From CAZDVQ01 sp964508975 (lineage in GTDB: Bacteria > Bacteroidota > Bacteroidia > Chitinophagales > Saprospiraceae): 14,244 nt of DNA. Shown here piece after piece: positions 11,898 to 14,244 of the stretch (the stretch's first letter is position 1; every line of letters starts with the position of its first letter). The translations under genes and the position numbers were made by a program. The notes beneath the pieces are model-generated. The model saw nothing but the letters and a program-made list of their open reading frames with translations, ran no database searches and was not told the DNA's origin. The stretch covers positions 1 through 14,244 of the forward strand of contig CAZDVQ010000087.1 in NCBI GenBank assembly GCA_964508975.1. Direction: 5' to 3'.

Positions 11898-13796
11898 ATG
11901 TCGAAGAAGTCTAACCCTAAAGTAACGCAAAGCAGCAAACCAGCGGCCAAGCCGGTTTCGCAACCCTTGCAGCAAAGTACCGGAAGTAACTGGTTTAGTA
12001 CCGAGAACTTGTTTAAAGTCATGCTCTTTGCTTTGGTCTGGATTGCCTTTTATCCAGCATTGGCCAACGGTTTTGTCGATTGGGACGATCCCACTTACGT
12101 TACCGAGAACATCCTGGTATTACAACCCACGGCCGAGCATTTCAACCAATTGCTCCATACAGTCATTTCGCTGAACTACCACCCGCTGACCATGATTAGC
12201 CTGTGGATGAATTCAGCTATCTCCGGCGCTGAATCTGCTACGCCTTTCATCGCGACCAACATCTTTATCCATGCCCTCAACACCATTTTGGTGTTCGTGT
12301 TTATCCATCGCCTTACCCAGGGCAAGCTTTGGGCGGCCTTGTTCACGGCCTTGGTGTTTGGCTTACACCCCATGCACGTAGAGTCGGTAGCCTGGGTATC
12401 AGAGCGCAAAGATGTGTTGTATACCTTCTTTTTCTTGTTGTCTTTACTGTCGTACTTAAAATATACCCGTGGCGGCAGCAAGCTACAATTAGGCTTAGCC
12501 TTAGTGTGGTTCCTGCTGTCTTGCTTGTCAAAAGCCATGGCTGTATCTTTGGTCCCTGTGTTGATTTTGGTTGACTATTGGGAAAAACGCAACCTCTTTA
12601 GCGTGTCAACCATCGTTGAAAAGATACCTTTCGTGCTCATTGGCTTTTTCTTTGGCTACATCGCGTTGGTTATACAGGGCGGTGACGACCTCGGTGGTAT
12701 GCTAACCCTCACTGAGCGCAACGACGCCATTGCCGCTGCTGATATTTTTACCCCTTGGCAGCGCTTGCAATTTGCTTCTTATGGGTACATGATGTACATC
12801 GTCAAGTTTTTCTTCCCCTTCGGTTTGTCTAATTTTTATCCATACCCTAGCGTGCCCGAGGCTAGCCATTGGTTGTATGTAATAGCACCTTTTGTGTTTA
12901 TCGGTAGCCTCATCAAAGCGGTGGCTTTATTCCGCTGGATGCGGGCTGCAACATTTGGCATCGGCTTTTACTTTTTCACTGTTTTACTGGTCTTGCAGTT
13001 TATATCGGTGGGTGCCGTAATCATGGCCGACCGTTACACCTATTTGCCTTACATCGGCTTGGCCTTTTTCTGGGGGATGGCCCTTGAATACCTTATTGAG
13101 CGCAAACAACAATATGTGGCCTACAGTATCGTGGGTATTTTCTCTTTATACATGATGGTTCTGACCATGCAACGCATTCCGGTTTGGAAAGACCACATCA
13201 CCTTGTTTAGCAATGCCTTAGAAACTTATCCAAATTGCGGTGATGCACTGCGTATTCGTGGTCACCACTACGGCAAAACAGGCCGTATAGACGAGGCCAT
13301 GAAAGACTTTGAGAAGGCCCTGTCTATCAACTACCAACACATGTCGGTTTACGAAGGGCTAGGTAACGCCTACGGCTCAAAGGGCAACACCCAAAAAGCA
13401 TACGAGATGTTCAACAAGGCTATCGAAATGGCTCCAGAGAACGGTAGCGTACACTTTAACCGAGGTATTGCCCTACTCAACATGGGTAAAAATAAAGAAG
13501 CTATCGACGACTTTAAATTTGCCGAGGGCAAAATGCCTCAAGGCAAGCAGAACATCATGTACGCGCCTATGGGCTTGGCCTATTTGAATCTCCAAAACTT
13601 CACAGAGGCCATCAAAGCCCTTGACAAAGCCATTTCTACCGGGGCACGCGAGCATACCAATTATTACTACCGCGGCTATTGCAAAGAAATGACTGGCGAT
13701 TTTACAGGCGCCCGTGCCGATTACCAAGAATGTATCAAGCTTAAACCTGATTTCATCGATGCGCAAACCCGTTTAAACGGTTTGGGCATTGGCTAA
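11898..13796 (+). CDS. TMTC-like multi-pass membrane protein with C-terminal TPRs (GT-C type)
   Basis: A 632-aa protein. After a polar, Ser/Lys/Gln-rich start (1-35) there are about nine to eleven hydrophobic helices up to residue 423. The first loop carries GFVDWDDPTYV (Asp61, Asp63, Asp64), the acidic motif expected of GT-C glycosyltransferases. LHPMHVESVAWVSERKDVLY (156-175) and ADRYTYLPYIGLAFFW (377-392) match motifs shared with eukaryotic TMTC proteins and many bacterial TPR membrane proteins. Residues about 447-625 hold roughly five TPR units (for example IDEAMKDFEKALSIN, QKAYEMFNKAIEMAPEN, FTEAIKALDKAISTG). TMTC proteins transfer mannose from a lipid carrier to proteins; that activity here is inferred only from the fold and motifs. 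The gene has its own promoter-like motif and is followed 18 bases later by a DoxX-family gene. Confidence 0.85.
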   Translation: MSKKSNPKVTQSSKPAAKPVSQPLQQSTGSNWFSTENLFKVMLFALVWIAFYPALANGFVDWDDPTYVTENILVLQPTAEHFNQLLHTVISLNYHPLTMISLWMNSAISGAESATPFIATNIFIHALNTILVFVFIHRLTQGKLWAALFTALVFGLHPMHVESVAWVSERKDVLYTFFFLLSLLSYLKYTRGGSKLQLGLALVWFLLSCLSKAMAVSLVPVLILVDYWEKRNLFSVSTIVEKIPFVLIGFFFGYIALVIQGGDDLGGMLTLTERNDAIAAADIFTPWQRLQFASYGYMMYIVKFFFPFGLSNFYPYPSVPEASHWLYVIAPFVFIGSLIKAVALFRWMRAATFGIGFYFFTVLLVLQFISVGAVIMADRYTYLPYIGLAFFWGMALEYLIERKQQYVAYSIVGIFSLYMMVLTMQRIPVWKDHITLFSNALETYPNCGDALRIRGHHYGKTGRIDEAMKDFEKALSINYQHMSVYEGLGNAYGSKGNTQKAYEMFNKAIEMAPENGSVHFNRGIALLNMGKNKEAIDDFKFAEGKMPQGKQNIMYAPMGLAYLNLQNFTEAIKALDKAISTGAREHTNYYYRGYCKEMTGDFTGARADYQECIKLKPDFIDAQTRLNGLGIG

Positions 13797-13814
13797 TCTA
13801 AAAACATTTATACT

Positions 13815-14244
13815 ATGGAAATCCTCAGTAACGACATTTTGAGCGAACTCGCCAAAGCTTTTGGAACCCTTTTCAATGCCTTTTACATCATCGGGCTTTC
13901 GGGTTCGCTTTTCCTGGCCGTATTGTTCTTGCAATCTGGCATTGATAAAGTGACCGACTGGAAAGGTAACCTCGGCTGGTTACAAGGCCATTTTGCCGAG
14001 ACCTTCCTCAAAGGTATGGTAACACCCATGTTGGCTACCGTTACGGTTGTAGAATTGGCGGCAGGCTTGCTCTCTGCTTACGGCATCATCCACTTTTTCG
14101 TGGCGGAAAGCTTTCAGTTCTGCCTCTATGGCGGCTATGCTTCTGCCTTGGCCATCATCATGTTGTTCACGGGTCAACGCATTGCTAAAGATTATGCCGG
14201 AGCAGCTACCTTGGCTTCGTATTTCGGCGTAATAGTGCTATTGA
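13815..14244 (+). CDS. DoxX-family membrane protein (3' end outside window)
   Basis: A frame from ATG at 13815 stays open for 143 codons to the window edge, so the end of the gene is missing; DoxX proteins are about 130-160 aa, so little is lost. Hydrophobic segments lie at about residues 20-42, 72-94, 98-118 and 130-143, consistent with a four-helix protein. The segment LFLQSGIDKVTDWKGNLGWL after the first helix and TPMLATVTVVELAAGLLSAY in the second are typical of DoxX/DoxD-like proteins. Members are linked to quinone-coupled oxidation or oxidative-stress complexes, but most have no proven role. It begins 18 bases after the TMTC-like gene and is probably cotranscribed with it. Confidence 0.82.
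   Translation, partial: MEILSNDILSELAKAFGTLFNAFYIIGLSGSLFLAVLFLQSGIDKVTDWKGNLGWLQGHFAETFLKGMVTPMLATVTVVELAAGLLSAYGIIHFFVAESFQFCLYGGYASALAIIMLFTGQRIAKDYAGAATLASYFGVIVLL

Overview
The window comes from a member of the Bacteroidota, probably a Cytophagales, Saprospiria or Chitinophagales type. The evidence is a PorT-like protein of the type IX secretion system next to menaquinone methyltransferase MenG, four lipoprotein signal peptides, several TAnnTTTG promoter motifs of the Bacteroidota type, and intergenic spaces full of palindromic repeats and short AT-rich or purine-rich words. No rRNA, tRNA, CRISPR array or transposase gene was seen.

Layout. 1-263 holds dispersed repeats. 264-443 and 446-1825 (minus) are a coupled pair: a 59-aa protein of unknown role and a lipoprotein with a beta-rich periplasmic part, one transmembrane helix and a C-terminal tail resembling effector-associated domain 11 (EAD11). 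2043-3203 (plus, divergent from that pair) is a lipoprotein substrate-binding protein of the iron/cobalamin type. 3204-3942 is a gene-free repeat cluster. 3943-7771 (minus) is a tight GH57/DUF3536 - menG - porT operon, bracketed by an inverted pair of GC-rich repeats at 3781-3905 and 7842-7963. 8053-9491 (minus) is a cyclase-family hydrolase followed by a TPR-like membrane protein. 9492-9743 is a spacer with nested inverted repeats. 9744-11719 (minus) is an MbnP-like lipoprotein followed by a di-haem cytochrome c peroxidase. 11898-13796 (plus) is a TMTC-like multi-pass membrane protein with TPRs. 13815-14244 (plus) is a DoxX-family protein cut by the window edge.

How the genes work together. 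Most of the window is ordinary core and accessory gene content in short operons. Two pairs stand out. The MbnP/peroxidase pair matches the known arrangement in which a di-haem enzyme modifies a tryptophan of its copper-binding lipoprotein partner. The 264-1825 pair is the best candidate for something poorly described: a receptor-like protein that could link an envelope domain to a cytoplasmic adaptor domain of a kind known from bacterial conflict systems, with no effector gene beside it in this window. The intergenic repeats recur in several copies with pair-preserving differences, which suggests that their folded structure matters.
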